This document shows positions 44,030 through 55,072 of a stretch of 64,000 nucleotides of DNA, in pieces. Positions within the stretch are counted from its first letter, which is position 1, and each line of letters opens with the position of its first letter. The notes beneath the pieces are model-generated. The model did no database searches. It had not been told where the DNA came from and saw only the letters and a program-made list of their open reading frames with translations. A program made the translations under genes and the position numbers. The DNA is from Pseudomonas morbosilactucae (lineage in GTDB: Bacteria > Pseudomonadota > Gammaproteobacteria > Pseudomonadales > Pseudomonadaceae), in the NCBI RefSeq assembly GCF_023241715.1, contig NZ_JALQCW010000015.1, forward strand, positions 16,712-80,711. The letters are read 5' to 3'.

Positions 44030-45840
44030 ATGATCGCTTGCTTGCGGCTGCTCTTTGCCCTTTGCCTGGCTACCCTTTTGGTGGCTTGCGCCAGCTCGCC
44101 CTCCTCCAGCCTTGGCGAACTTCCACGGACTCCGGATGCCAGTATCGAGCAGTTGCTTGAACAGGCCGCCAATAGCAAAACCCCTGACCAGGCTGCCCTG
44201 CTGCGCCTGAGTGCTGCCGACATGGCTTACCGCCAAGGCAACGCGGGCCGCGCTGGACAAATTCTCCAACAAGTTCCAATGGAGTCCCTCAAGCCAGGCC
44301 AACAGGTCTTCGCCAGCACCCTGGCTGCCGAATTGGCCATGGTGCGCAACCAGCCAAAAGCCGCACTGACCGCGCTCAGCCACCCCAGCCTGCAACGGCT
44401 GAATGAATTACCGGCCGACCAGCAGGTACGCACCGGGACCGTGCATGCACGCGCATTTGAAGCCGACGGCCAGACCCTGGCTGCCGCGCGCGAACGCATC
44501 TTCATTGCACCGATGCTGACAGGCGACGCTGCGAGCAAGAACCACGAGGCCATCTGGGCCCTGATTGCCGCACTGCCCATCGACCAACTGCAACCTGCCG
44601 GCAGCGACGACCTTGCCGGCTGGATGAGCCTGGCCCTGGCGGTCAAATCCGCCGGCACTCTGGAACAACAGCAAGCTGCCATCGACAACTGGCGCACGCA
44701 AAACCCAAAACACCCAGCCGCTGTTCAACTGCCACTGCCACTGACCCAGCTCAAGCAACTGGCCAGCCAGCCGCTGTCGAAAATCGCCCTGTTGCTGCCG
44801 CAAGACGGCCCACTGGCGTCGGTTTCCAAGGCCCTTCGCGAAGGATTCATGGCGGCGCACTACCAGGCTCAACAAGCCGGACAGAAGCCACCCAGCATCG
44901 AGTTCTATGACAGCTCGCGCCTGACGTCCCTGGACGACTTCTACAGCAAGGCCCAGGCCGCCGGCGTACAACTGGTAATCGGCCCACTGGAGAAGAACCA
45001 AGTCAAACAGCTGGCCGCCCGTCCCCAGTTGCCTATCACCACCCTGGCACTGAACTACAGCGAAGGCGAACAAGGCCCGGCCCAACTCTTCCAGTTTGGC
45101 TTGGCACCCGAGGACGAGGCCCGCGAAGTCTCGCGTCGCGCTCGTGCCGACGGCCTGCATCGTGCAGCGATCATGATCTCCAAAGGTGAGCGAGGCGATC
45201 GCATGGTCAAGGCCTTCCGCCAGGATTGGGAAGCCAACGGCGGCAGCATCATCGACATCGTTCGCGTCGACCAGCCCGTAGCCCTGGCCCAGCAAATCGC
45301 CGACATGTTCCACCTGCGTCAGAGCGAAGGGCGCGCCAAGAGCCTGCAAAGCACCGTAGGCACACAAGTGGCCGCACAGCCGTCAAGACGCCAGGACATC
45401 GAGTTCATCTTCCTCGACGCCACACCGCAACAAGCCCAGCAGATCAAGCCGACACTGAACTTCCAGTACGCAGGCGATGTGCCGGTGTATGCCACTTCCC
45501 AGGTGTTCAGCGCTAGCGGCGACCGGAATCAGTACAACGACATGAACGGCGTACGCTTCTGCGAAACCCCGTGGCTGCTGGACGCCAATGACCCACTGCG
45601 CAAACAGGTTGCAGCGCAATGGCCGGCAGCCGGTGGCAGCCTGGGCCGCCTGTACGCCCTGGGTATCGACGCCTATCGCCTGGCCCCCCGCATCGGCCAA
45701 CTCAAGGCCTTGCCGGACAGCCGCGTGGAAGGGGTGACCGGCAGCCTGAGCATGAGCCCAAGCCGTCGCGTTGAGCGCCAATTGCCATGGGCACAGTTCG
45801 TCAGCGGCCAGGTGACTCGCCTGCCCGACACGCCGCGCTG

Positions 45841-45841
<1 letters not shown>
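44030..45841 (+). CDS. lpoA: penicillin-binding protein activator LpoA
   Basis: Outer-membrane lipoprotein that reaches through the periplasm to stimulate a class A PBP. 603 residues. The signal peptide ends in lipobox LVAC with Cys20. An N-terminal helical TPR-like domain (about 30-260) is followed by a periplasmic-binding-protein-like domain (about 280-600; KIALLLPQDGPLASVSKALREGF). A TACAAT -10-like box lies 36 bases before the ATG. It is the first gene of lpoA-yraN-diaA-dolP, the same order as in E. coli. Confidence 0.95.
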
Positions 45842-47488
<1,647 letters not shown>

Positions 47489-47510
47489 CACGGCACAAAC
47501 GACAGGCATA

Positions 47511-47539
47511 AAAAAGCGATCCATCGGATCGCCTTTTTT
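47511..47539. terminator. bidirectional terminator between dolP and sspB
   Basis: A run of A, GCGATCC-ATC-GGATCGC, then a run of T. It is symmetrical and serves the converging dolP and sspB genes. Confidence 0.9.
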
Positions 47540-47540
47540 A

Positions 47541-47960
47541 TTACTTCACTACCTTCAGGCTTGGCCGACCGCTGGGGCGCGGTGGCTCGCTATCAGGTGG
47601 CGGGACATCATCTTCCTGATCGGTCTCATCATCACCCTCGTCATCCAGGGGCGACTCCAGATCAAAGACCATACCCTGACCATTCTCCCGAGCGTAAATG
47701 CCCAGGATCGCAGCTATGGGCACGTGCAGGCTATGAGGCACGCCACCAAAGCGCCCCTCAAAGGTCACCGCATCGTTATCCATGTGCAAATGGCGCACAG
47801 CGCTCGGCGAGATGTTCAAGACGATCTGCCCATCACTGGCAAACCCCTGAGGCACCTGCACAGCCGGATAGTCGGAATTGACCAGCATGTGCGGGGTGCA
47901 ATCGTTATCCACAATCCACTCATAGAGCGCGCGGACCAAATAAGGTCGACTGGAGTTCAT
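47541..47960 (-). CDS. sspB: ClpXP protease specificity-enhancing factor SspB
   Basis: 139 residues. It binds ssrA-tagged, ribosome-rescued proteins and delivers them to ClpXP. The N-terminal folded domain (YLVRALYEWIVDNDCTPHMLV ... GEIVLN-like VLNISPSAV) is followed by an acidic linker and a short basic C-terminal tail (RPSLKVVK), the XB motif that docks on ClpX. It follows sspA by 16 bases. Confidence 0.95.
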   Translation of the reverse strand: MNSSRPYLVRALYEWIVDNDCTPHMLVNSDYPAVQVPQGFASDGQIVLNISPSAVRHLHMDNDAVTFEGRFGGVPHSLHVPIAAILGIYARENGQGMVFDLESPLDDEGDDETDQEDDVPPPDSEPPRPSGRPSLKVVK

Positions 47961-47976
47961 AGCGGCTCCTTAAGCC

Positions 47977-48594
47977 TTAGCGCATATCACGTTCGACGCC
48001 AGACAGACTCGCCTGGAAAGCCTCACGCGCAAATTGGCGCTCCATATAATCAAGCAACGGCTTGGCTGGCCGTGGCAATTCAATACCCAGAATCGGCAAC
48101 CTCCAGAGTATGGGCAGTAGGCAGCAATCCACCAGGCTTTGTTCCTCACTGAGGAAAAACGGCTTCTCGGCAAACAAGGGAGAAACCCCCGTCAGACTTT
48201 CCCGCAGCTCTTTACGAGCCAGCACGCGGGCCGCTTCCTTGGTCCGCGGATCCAGGATCAGATCCACCTGCCCACACCAGTCACGCTGGATGCGATGAAT
48301 CAACAGGCGGCTGTTGGCACGCGCCACAGGATAAACCGGCAGTAAAGGCGGATGCGGGTAACGCTCATCCAGATATTCCATCACCACGGTCGACTCCCAC
48401 AACGCCAGGTCACGATCGACCAGGGTGGGGAGACTGCCGTAAGGGTTCACTTCGATCAGTTTCGGCGGCTGACGCCCCGCCTCCACACTGATGATCTCGG
48501 CGCTGACACCCTTCTCTGCAAGTACGATACGTACTCGGTGGGAATAGTGGTCGGCGGGGTCGGAGTAACAGGCCAACCGATTGGTCACGCCCAT
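47977..48594 (-). CDS. sspA: stringent starvation protein A
   Basis: 205-residue glutathione-S-transferase-fold protein that binds RNA polymerase and alters promoter choice in stationary phase; in pseudomonads SspA is linked to virulence control. It has a thioredoxin-like N-terminal domain ([41 protein letters not shown]) and a helical C-terminal domain. It is co-transcribed with sspB and lies 150 bases after petC, behind a terminator-like hairpin. Confidence 0.95.
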   Translation of the reverse strand: MGVTNRLACYSDPADHYSHRVRIVLAEKGVSAEIISVEAGRQPPKLIEVNPYGSLPTLVDRDLALWESTVVMEYLDERYPHPPLLPVYPVARANSRLLIHRIQRDWCGQVDLILDPRTKEAARVLARKELRESLTGVSPLFAEKPFFLSEEQSLVDCCLLPILWRLPILGIELPRPAKPLLDYMERQFAREAFQASLSGVERDMR

Positions 48595-48631
48595 GGCGAT
48601 CCTCCTCGCTTGTTGAAATTATCGGAAGCAG

Positions 48632-48664
48632 AAAAACGAGCGCGCCCGGAGGGCGCCTCTCGTA
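48632..48664 (-). terminator. terminator of the petABC operon
   Basis: The minus strand reads ACGAGAGGCGCCC-TCC-GGGCGCGCTCGT followed by TTTT, a long GC stem with one imperfect step and a T run, between petC and sspA. Confidence 0.7.
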
Positions 48665-48745
48665 ACGGCTGGATGATCCAGACTCGCTACACCTTCAGAG
48701 ACGCCCTGGGGCGCGCGCATTCAACAGCTATTGTTTACAGCTATA

Positions 48746-49528
48746 TCAATGAACGTCTTTCCAGTATTCGCGCTTGAGCAGATAAGCGAACACGAAGAAA
48801 AAGGCCAGATACAGTAACACGTAGGTACCAATACGCTGATGCTGCAGTTTCACTGGGTTGGCCGAATAGGCCAGGAACGTCACCAGATTCTTGACCTTCT
48901 CATCGAACTGCTGCTCGTTGAGGGTCCCGGTTTTCTCCACGATGGTCAGTTGGTCACAGGCCTCGTGAGTCAGCGGCGTACCGGTCAAGGTGTCGTATTG
49001 CTTCTTGCCATCGACCACCGTCTGAACCTGCTTGCAACCCACCACCTGGCGACCTTGCAACCCCACCAACACGTTAGGCATGCCGACGTTCGGGAACACC
49101 TTGTTATTCACACCCCAAGGGCGCGCCGGGTCTTCATAGAACGACTTCAGGTAACCGTAGAGCCAGTCGGTACCGCGAACACGAGCCACCAGGGTCAGAT
49201 CCGGCGGAGCAGCACCGAACCAGGCTTTGGCGTCCGCTGGCTGCATGCCGATATTCATGTGATCGCCAATCTTGGCACCAGTGAAGACCAGCTTGCTCAG
49301 CATCAAGTCATGGGGAATGCCCAGATCATCAGCCACGCGCTCATAGCGCTGGAATTTGGCACTGTGACAACCCATACAGTAGTTGGCGAACGTGCGCGCG
49401 CCATCCTGCATCGCAGCCTTGTCGGACAGATCGATATCAATCTTTTCCAGCTCAGGGCCACCATGCTCAGCCGCAAAGGACAACACAGGCATAGCCGCAA
49501 GAATCAGTACAGCAAATAGCTTTTTCAT
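48746..49528 (-). CDS. petC: cytochrome c1 of the bc1 complex
   Basis: 260 residues from MKKLFAVLIL, a cleavable signal peptide. The heme c motif is CMGCH (51-55), and a Met ligand is expected in the central part. A single C-terminal membrane anchor (GTYVLLYLAFFFVFAYLL) is near the end. It passes electrons from the Rieske protein to soluble cytochromes c. A longer frame upstream lies in petB and is rejected. It shares one base with the petB stop. Confidence 0.97.
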   Translation of the reverse strand: MKKLFAVLILAAMPVLSFAAEHGGPELEKIDIDLSDKAAMQDGARTFANYCMGCHSAKFQRYERVADDLGIPHDLMLSKLVFTGAKIGDHMNIGMQPADAKAWFGAAPPDLTLVARVRGTDWLYGYLKSFYEDPARPWGVNNKVFPNVGMPNVLVGLQGRQVVGCKQVQTVVDGKKQYDTLTGTPLTHEACDQLTIVEKTGTLNEQQFDEKVKNLVTFLAYSANPVKLQHQRIGTYVLLYLAFFFVFAYLLKREYWKDVH

Positions 49529-50742
49529 CAGCCAGTCACCCTTTCCGGAACCGGTTTGGTCTTCTCGAGCCTGGTGTAGAACGGCATCAGAATGAAGTAG
49601 GCGAAGTACAGGAAGGTGCATACCTGCGACAGCAACGTACGACCCGGAGTCGGCGCCAGAACCCCCAGCACACCCAGGATCACGAACGAGATGCAGAACA
49701 CCACCAACCAGATCTTGCTCAGCCAGCCTTTGTAGCGCATGGACTTGACCGGACTGCGGTCGAGCCAAGGCAGCACAAACAGGACGGCAATTGCCGCGCC
49801 CATGGCGATAACCCCCAGAAGCTTGTCTGGAACCGCCCGCAAGATCGCGTAGAACGGGGTGAAGTACCAAACCGGGGCGATGTGCTCAGGCGTTTTGAAC
49901 GGGTTGGCCTGCTCGAAGTTTGGCTTCTCTAGGAAATAGCCGCCCATCTCCGGGAAGAAGAACACGATCGAGCAGAAGATGAACAGGAACACCACTACGC
50001 CGACGATATCTTTCACGGTGTAGTACGGGTGGAAGGCAATGCCGTCCAGCGGGATACCGTTTTCGTCCTTATGCTTCTTGATGTCGACACCATCCGGGTT
50101 GTTCGAACCCACTTCGTGCAACGCCAAGATATGCAAGACCACCAGACCGAGGATCACGATGGGCAAGGCAACAACGTGCAAGGCGAAGAAGCGGTTCAAG
50201 GTGATGCCCGAAATCAGGTAGTCACCACGGATCCACTGGGTCAGGTCGTTGCCGATGACTGGGATCGCACCAAACAGCGAGATGATCACCTGGGCACCCC
50301 AGTAGGACATCTGCCCCCACGGCAACAGATACCCCATGAAGGCCTCAGCCATCAGCGCCAGGTAAATCAGCATGCCGAACAGCCACACCAGCTCACGAGG
50401 CTTCTGGTACGAACCGTAGAGCAGGCCACGGAACATGTGCATGTAAACCACCACAAAGAACGCTGACGCGCCAGTGGAGTGCAGCAGACGCAGGATGGCG
50501 CCGTACTCGACGTCACGCATGATGTATTCAACGGAAGCGAAAGCCTCTTCCGCCGAAGGGGTGTAGCTCATGGTCAGCCAGACACCAGTCACGATCTGGT
50601 TGACCAGAACCAACAGCGCCAAGGAGCCAAAGAAGTAGAAGAAGTTGAAGTTCTTCGGAGCGTAATACTTGCTGAGATGGTCTTCCCACATTTTGGTTGC
50701 GGGGAAGCGCGCATCAACCCAATCCATGAACTTGCTCATCAC
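49528..50742 (-). CDS. petB: cytochrome b of the bc1 complex
   Basis: 404 residues, eight membrane helices. Heme-ligand His pairs are in the second and fourth helices (LHSTGASAFFVVVYMHMFRG; RFFALHVVALPIVILGLVVLHILAL). The Qo-site PEWY-like motif is seen as PVWYFTPFYAILRA. It oxidises ubiquinol and contributes to proton translocation. Four-base overlap with petA. Confidence 0.98.
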   Translation of the reverse strand: MMSKFMDWVDARFPATKMWEDHLSKYYAPKNFNFFYFFGSLALLVLVNQIVTGVWLTMSYTPSAEEAFASVEYIMRDVEYGAILRLLHSTGASAFFVVVYMHMFRGLLYGSYQKPRELVWLFGMLIYLALMAEAFMGYLLPWGQMSYWGAQVIISLFGAIPVIGNDLTQWIRGDYLISGITLNRFFALHVVALPIVILGLVVLHILALHEVGSNNPDGVDIKKHKDENGIPLDGIAFHPYYTVKDIVGVVVFLFIFCSIVFFFPEMGGYFLEKPNFEQANPFKTPEHIAPVWYFTPFYAILRAVPDKLLGVIAMGAAIAVLFVLPWLDRSPVKSMRYKGWLSKIWLVVFCISFVILGVLGVLAPTPGRTLLSQVCTFLYFAYFILMPFYTRLEKTKPVPERVTG

Positions 50743-51332
50743 GCTTTCTCCGTGTCGACGCCAATGACAATGAGGTCATCCGACTCATAGGAATGCGGGG
50801 GTACTGGCAGGTTCAAAGGCGCGGGTTGCGACTTGTAGACGCGGCCAGCCAGATCGTAGTGGGAGCCGTGGCAAGGGCAAAAATAGCCACCGACCCAGTC
50901 CTTGCCCAGATCCGCGGGCGCCACTTCAGGACGGAAGGTTGGAGAACAGCCCAGGTGGGTGCAGATACCGATCAGCAGCAGAATCTCTGGCTTGATCGAA
51001 CGCACTTCCGGGTCGACGTAGGTGGGTTGGTCCGAGTTCTTGGAGTTGGGATCAGAGAGCTGGCCCTCGATCTTTTTCAGATTCCCCAGAATCTCCTCAG
51101 TGCGGCGGACGATAAATACCGGCTGACCACGCCACTCAGCAATCATCTGCTGACCTGGGTCGATCTTGCTGATATTCACTTTCACCGGAGCACCTGCGGC
51201 TTTCGCCTTGGCACTGGGAAACCATGACCCCACGAACGGGACCGCAGCCCCCACCGCTCCTGCAGCACCCACCACGGATGTGGCTGCTACCAAGAAGCGA
51301 CGCCGGCCTGCATTCACGCCGTCATTGCTCAT
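50739..51332 (-). CDS. petA: Rieske iron-sulfur protein of the bc1 complex
   Basis: 197 residues. A twin-arginine signal (RRRFLV) leads into an uncleaved membrane anchor. The 2Fe-2S ligands are in CTHLGC (124-129) and CPCHGSH (152-158). It is the first gene of petABC, about 200 bases downstream of the rpsI terminator on the other side; the promoter should lie in 51333-51530. Confidence 0.98.
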   Translation of the reverse strand: MSNDGVNAGRRRFLVAATSVVGAAGAVGAAVPFVGSWFPSAKAKAAGAPVKVNISKIDPGQQMIAEWRGQPVFIVRRTEEILGNLKKIEGQLSDPNSKNSDQPTYVDPEVRSIKPEILLLIGICTHLGCSPTFRPEVAPADLGKDWVGGYFCPCHGSHYDLAGRVYKSQPAPLNLPVPPHSYESDDLIVIGVDTEKA

Positions 51333-51534
51333 TCAGTCCTCTCCCATCAGCTTTGTGGCCTGTTAAATCAGGCGTCTACTAAGTAAAAATCTGAACTTAT
51401 AAAAATTTTGCCGAATGGTAATGAAAAGCCCCACCTCTGACAAGGTAATTACCAAGTCGTCCAAGCTCCAAGCCTTGTATTATAGGGGCTCTACGGATGT
51501 GGCAAGTTGTCACATGAAAAAACTTCGCCCATAA

Positions 51535-51570
51535 AAAACGCCCAGCTCCGTGAGGAGACTGGGCGTTTTT
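51535..51570 (-). terminator. Rho-independent terminator of rplM-rpsI
   Basis: AAAAACGCCCAG and CTGGGCGTTTTT pair across a CTCC/GGAG-containing loop. It lies 16 bases after the rpsI stop. Confidence 0.92.
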
Positions 51571-51585
51571 GAACGCGGAAGCGAA

Positions 51586-51978
51586 TTAACGCTTCGAGTA
51601 CTGCGGACGCTTACGCGCTTTACGCAGACCAACTTTCTTACGTTCAACTTCACGAGCGTCGCGAGTTACGAAGCCAGCTTTACGCAGAGCACCGCGCAGA
51701 GTTTCGTCGTAGTCCATCAGAGCACGAGTGATGCCGTGGCGGATTGCGCCAGCTTGGCCACTCACACCACCACCGATAACGGTGACGTAGATGTCGAATT
51801 TCTCGACGGTCTCGGTCAGTTCCAGCGGCTGACGAACTACCATACGGGCAGTTTCGCGGCCGAAGAAGTTATCCAGGGAGCGGTTGTTGATGGAGATATT
51901 GCCAGTACCCGGACGCAGGAAAACGCGTGCGGTTGCAGTCTTGCGACGGCCAGTGCCGTAATTTTGAGTCGCCGACAT
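51586..51978 (-). CDS. rpsI: 30S ribosomal protein S9
   Basis: 130 residues, ending in the basic KRPQYSKR tail whose C-terminal KR contacts the P-site tRNA. The family segment [17 protein letters not shown] is at the N-terminus. It is co-transcribed with rplM, 14 bases apart. Confidence 0.99.
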   Translation of the reverse strand: MSATQNYGTGRRKTATARVFLRPGTGNISINNRSLDNFFGRETARMVVRQPLELTETVEKFDIYVTVIGGGVSGQAGAIRHGITRALMDYDETLRGALRKAGFVTRDAREVERKKVGLRKARKRPQYSKR

Positions 51979-51992
51979 AATGAACTATTCCG

Positions 51993-52421
51993 TTAAATCT
52001 TCAGTTCTTGGGGCTGCTGAGCAGTATGAGGGTGAGCAGCGCCCGCATAGACTTTCAGCTTACGGTACATGTCGCGACCCAGCGGGTTCTTAGGCAGCAT
52101 GCCTTTAACCGCGGTCTCGATCACGCGCTCAGGGGCTTTAGCGATCAGCTTTTCGAAGTTGATCGACTTGATGCCGCCCGGGAAACCGGAGTGGGAGTAG
52201 TACATTTTGTCAGTGGTTTTAGCGCCAGTAACACGTACCTGCTCGGCATTGATCACGACGATGTAGTCGCCGGTGTCAACGTGAGGAGTGTACTCAGGCT
52301 TGTGCTTGCCACGCAGACGGCTCGCGATTTCGGTGGCCAGACGACCCAGGGTCTGACCAGCAGCGTCGACGACGAACCAGTCGCGCTTAACTGTTTCCGG
52401 TTTAGCAGTAAAAGTTTTCAT
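51993..52421 (-). CDS. rplM: 50S ribosomal protein L13
   Basis: 142 residues. Early 50S assembly protein binding 23S rRNA. Family segments are [20 protein letters not shown] and [15 protein letters not shown]. First gene of rplM-rpsI with a good promoter just upstream; the short leader could allow L13 autoregulation. Confidence 0.99.
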   Translation of the reverse strand: MKTFTAKPETVKRDWFVVDAAGQTLGRLATEIASRLRGKHKPEYTPHVDTGDYIVVINAEQVRVTGAKTTDKMYYSHSGFPGGIKSINFEKLIAKAPERVIETAVKGMLPKNPLGRDMYRKLKVYAGAAHPHTAQQPQELKI

Positions 52422-52463
52422 TCTTTATAGCCTCAGGGGCCGCCCTGATAAATTAGACGGCGG

Positions 52464-52492
52464 ATCTTACTGAATAGTGCGTACTTTGACAA
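52464..52492 (-). promoter_or_regulatory. sigma-70 promoter of rplM-rpsI
   Basis: On the minus strand TTGTCA (52487-52492) and TAAGAT (52464-52469) are separated by exactly 17 bases. The expected start is about 36 bases before the rplM ATG. Confidence 0.7.
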
Positions 52493-52669
52493 GGTCAAAG
52501 GCAGCCGGATACAGACGCTATCGGGGGCTCGGGTCAGCGCGTCCGTTATACGGCAAGATTCTTCGGCAGGCGGCGCATCACTTCCACTGCAGAAAGAGCT
52601 GCCGAATTATGCAGATTGCGAAAAAAATTTCAACCTGCTTTTATGATTGTTTTGCCAAGGGAGTACCCG

Positions 52670-53710
52670 ATGGACTATCGCCAGCTAGGCCGAACCGATC
52701 TGAATGTGAGTGCCATTTGCCTGGGAACCATGACCTGGGGCGAGCAAAACACTGAAGCCGAAGCCTTTGCCCAGATCGAACGGGCCAAGCACGCCGGGAT
52801 CAATTTCATCGACACCGCCGAGATGTACCCGGTGCCGCCCAAAGCCGAAACTTACGCCACCACCGAGCGCTACATCGGCAACTGGTTCAAGAGCCGCGGT
52901 GACCGCGCCGACTGGATCCTGGCCAGCAAGATTGCCGGCCCCGGCAACACCATCGACTACATCCGCGACAAACAGCTCAAGCACAACCGCAAACACATCG
53001 TCGAAGCCGTGGACGCCAGCCTCAAGCGCCTGCAAACCGATTGGATCGACCTGTACCAACTGCACTGGCCCGAGCGTAGCACCAACTTCTTCGGCCAACT
53101 CGGCTACAAGCACAAGGCCGATGAAGACTTCACGCCGCTTGAGGAAACCCTTGAAGCCCTGGACGAACAGGTCAAGGCCGGCAAGATCCGTCACATTGGC
53201 CTGTCCAACGAAACGCCGTGGGGCACCATGAAGTTCCTGGCCCTGGCCGAAAGCCGAGGCTGGCCACGGGCAGTGTCGATCCAGAACCCCTACAACCTGC
53301 TCAACCGCAGCTTTGAAGTCGGCCTGGCGGAAATCGCCCTGCGCGAACAGTGCGGCCTGCTGGCCTACTCGCCCCTGGCGTTCGGCTTCCTGTCGGGCAA
53401 ATACGAAGGCGGCGCCCGCCCGCCGAAAGGTCGCCTGAGCCTGTACAACCGCTTCAGCCGCTACTTCAACCCGCAATCGGAAGCGGCCTGCAGCCGTTAC
53501 GTGGCCCTGGCGCGCGAGCACGGCCTGGACCCGGCACAAATGGCCCTGGCATTCGTGAACCAACAGCCGTTCGTGACCAGCAACATCATCGGTGCGACGA
53601 CCCTGGAACAACTGGACAGCAACATCGCCAGCTTCGAGCTCAAGCTGTCGGATGAAGTGCTGGCCGGGATCGAGGCGATCCACAAGGACCACCCAAACCC
53701 TGCGCCATAA
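52670..53710 (+). CDS. NADP(H)-dependent aldo/keto reductase (Tas-like)
   Basis: 346-residue TIM-barrel oxidoreductase. MDYRQLGRTDLNVSAICLGTMTWG is the family opening, INFIDTAEMY holds the catalytic Asp and Tyr region, and LQTDWIDLYQLHWPE carries the His. A kinked cofactor loop follows (TTLEQLDSNI). The physiological carbonyl substrate is unknown. The ATG at 52670 has AAGGGAG seven bases upstream; an 18-codon extension is rejected. A REP doublet follows. Confidence 0.93.
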   Translation: MDYRQLGRTDLNVSAICLGTMTWGEQNTEAEAFAQIERAKHAGINFIDTAEMYPVPPKAETYATTERYIGNWFKSRGDRADWILASKIAGPGNTIDYIRDKQLKHNRKHIVEAVDASLKRLQTDWIDLYQLHWPERSTNFFGQLGYKHKADEDFTPLEETLEALDEQVKAGKIRHIGLSNETPWGTMKFLALAESRGWPRAVSIQNPYNLLNRSFEVGLAEIALREQCGLLAYSPLAFGFLSGKYEGGARPPKGRLSLYNRFSRYFNPQSEAACSRYVALAREHGLDPAQMALAFVNQQPFVTSNIIGATTLEQLDSNIASFELKLSDEVLAGIEAIHKDHPNPAP

Positions 53711-53715
53711 ACCGC

Positions 53716-53797
53716 CTCTGTAGGCGCAGCCTTGCCGGCGAATGGCGCGACACGCATTGCGCGTCGCGTTCATTTGCCGGCAAGCCGCCTCCTACAG
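53716..53797. repeat. REP doublet (REPIN-like inverted pair)
   Basis: Left arm CTGTAGGCGCAGCCTTGCCGGCGAA and right arm TTTGCCGGCAAGCCGCCTCCTACAG are inverted copies of the Pseudomonas REP unit. They are joined by a centre that also pairs (GCGAC...GTCGC). The right arm includes the TAG stop of the acyl-CoA dehydrogenase gene. Confidence 0.85.
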
Positions 53798-54928
53798 CGA
53801 GCGCGCGATGATCTCCTTCATGATCTCGTTAGTCCCGGCATAAATCCGCTGGACCCTCGCATCCGCCCAAGCCCGGGCAATCGGGTATTCCCACATAAAA
53901 CCGTAGCCACCATGCAACTGCACGCACTCGTCGAGCACCTTGCATTGCAGGTCCGTGCCCCAATACTTGGCCATCGCTGCGGTCGGCACATCCAGCTTGT
54001 CCTGGAGATGCAGCTCCAGGCAGCGGTCTACAAACACCCGGCCAATCTGAATCTCGGTGGCCATTTCCGCGAGCTTGAACCGGGTGTTCTGGAAATCGGC
54101 AATGGCTTGCCCGAACGCCTTGCGCTCACGGGTGTAGTCCAGGGTCCACTGCAGCGCCGCCTCGGCAGACGCCAGGCCGCCAATCGCTACCGTCAGGCGC
54201 TCTTGGGGCAACTCCTGCATCAGATAGGCAAAGCCCAACCCCGCCTGCCCCAGCAGGTTTTCCTTGGGCACCCGCACATCCTGGAAGAACAGTTCGGAGG
54301 TGTCCTGGGCCTTCATGCCCACTTTCTCCAGGCGTTTGCCCTTGGAAAAGCCTGGCGTATCCGCCTCCATCAGAAACAGGCTGATGCCTTTGGCGCCAGC
54401 CTTGGGATCGGTCTTGGCCACCACTATCACCAAGTCAGCCAGGTAGCCGTTGGTGATAAAGGTCTTGGAACCATTGATCACGTACTCATCACCGTCCAGC
54501 ACCGCCGTGGTCTTGACGCCTTGCAGGTCGGACCCCGCCCCCGGCTCGGTCATGGCGATGGCCGTGACCATCTCCCCGGAAATCAGTTTCGGCAGGTAGT
54601 GCCGCTTCAAGGCCTCGCTGCCGTAATGCAGGATGTACGGCGCGACGATGTCCGAATGCAGAGAGAAGCCGATCCCTGTCAGGCCGAGCCGCCCCACTTC
54701 TTCGATCACCACCGCGCTGTAGAGAAAATCCGCACCCAAGCCGCCGTATTGCTCCGGCAGATGGGAGCACAACATCCCCGCCTCCCCCGCCTTGTTCCAT
54801 AGCTGACGGTCGATGTAGCCCTGCTTTTCCCACTGCCCATGAAACGGCACGGCTTCCTTTTCCAGGAAGGTCCGCACGCTGTCGCGGAAAAGCTCGTGCT
54901 CGGAACTGAACAAGGTTCTAGGGATCAT
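53792..54928 (-). CDS. acyl-CoA dehydrogenase
   Basis: 378-residue FAD flavoenzyme that introduces the alpha-beta double bond in an acyl-CoA. It has the N-terminal helical domain, the middle-domain signature AIAMTEPGAGSDLQG, a FAD-binding FITNGYLADLVIVVAKT region and the C-terminal ACAD signature RTQ-like QLHGGYGFMWEYPIARAWADARVQRIYAGTNEI. The catalytic Glu is not assigned. Chain-length preference is unknown. It is divergent from the GlxA-like regulator. The stop codon is contributed by a REP element. Confidence 0.93.
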   Translation of the reverse strand: MIPRTLFSSEHELFRDSVRTFLEKEAVPFHGQWEKQGYIDRQLWNKAGEAGMLCSHLPEQYGGLGADFLYSAVVIEEVGRLGLTGIGFSLHSDIVAPYILHYGSEALKRHYLPKLISGEMVTAIAMTEPGAGSDLQGVKTTAVLDGDEYVINGSKTFITNGYLADLVIVVAKTDPKAGAKGISLFLMEADTPGFSKGKRLEKVGMKAQDTSELFFQDVRVPKENLLGQAGLGFAYLMQELPQERLTVAIGGLASAEAALQWTLDYTRERKAFGQAIADFQNTRFKLAEMATEIQIGRVFVDRCLELHLQDKLDVPTAAMAKYWGTDLQCKVLDECVQLHGGYGFMWEYPIARAWADARVQRIYAGTNEIMKEIIARSL

Positions 54929-55072
54929 GCGGCCACCTTAAAGAATTGTCGGAGGGGATCAGCCCACAAAGCCTATGCCCGACCTGCCGCACAGGGCACT
55001 GGACACATCCGACAAAAAATAAGACGATCCAGCCGTCTGGTGACCACTTTCCCCTATAAGAACAATTGAATT

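Noticed and set aside
47516..47532. Operator-like palindrome GCGATCC-ATC-GGATCGC
   Set aside because: Flanking A and T runs between convergent genes identify it as a terminator.
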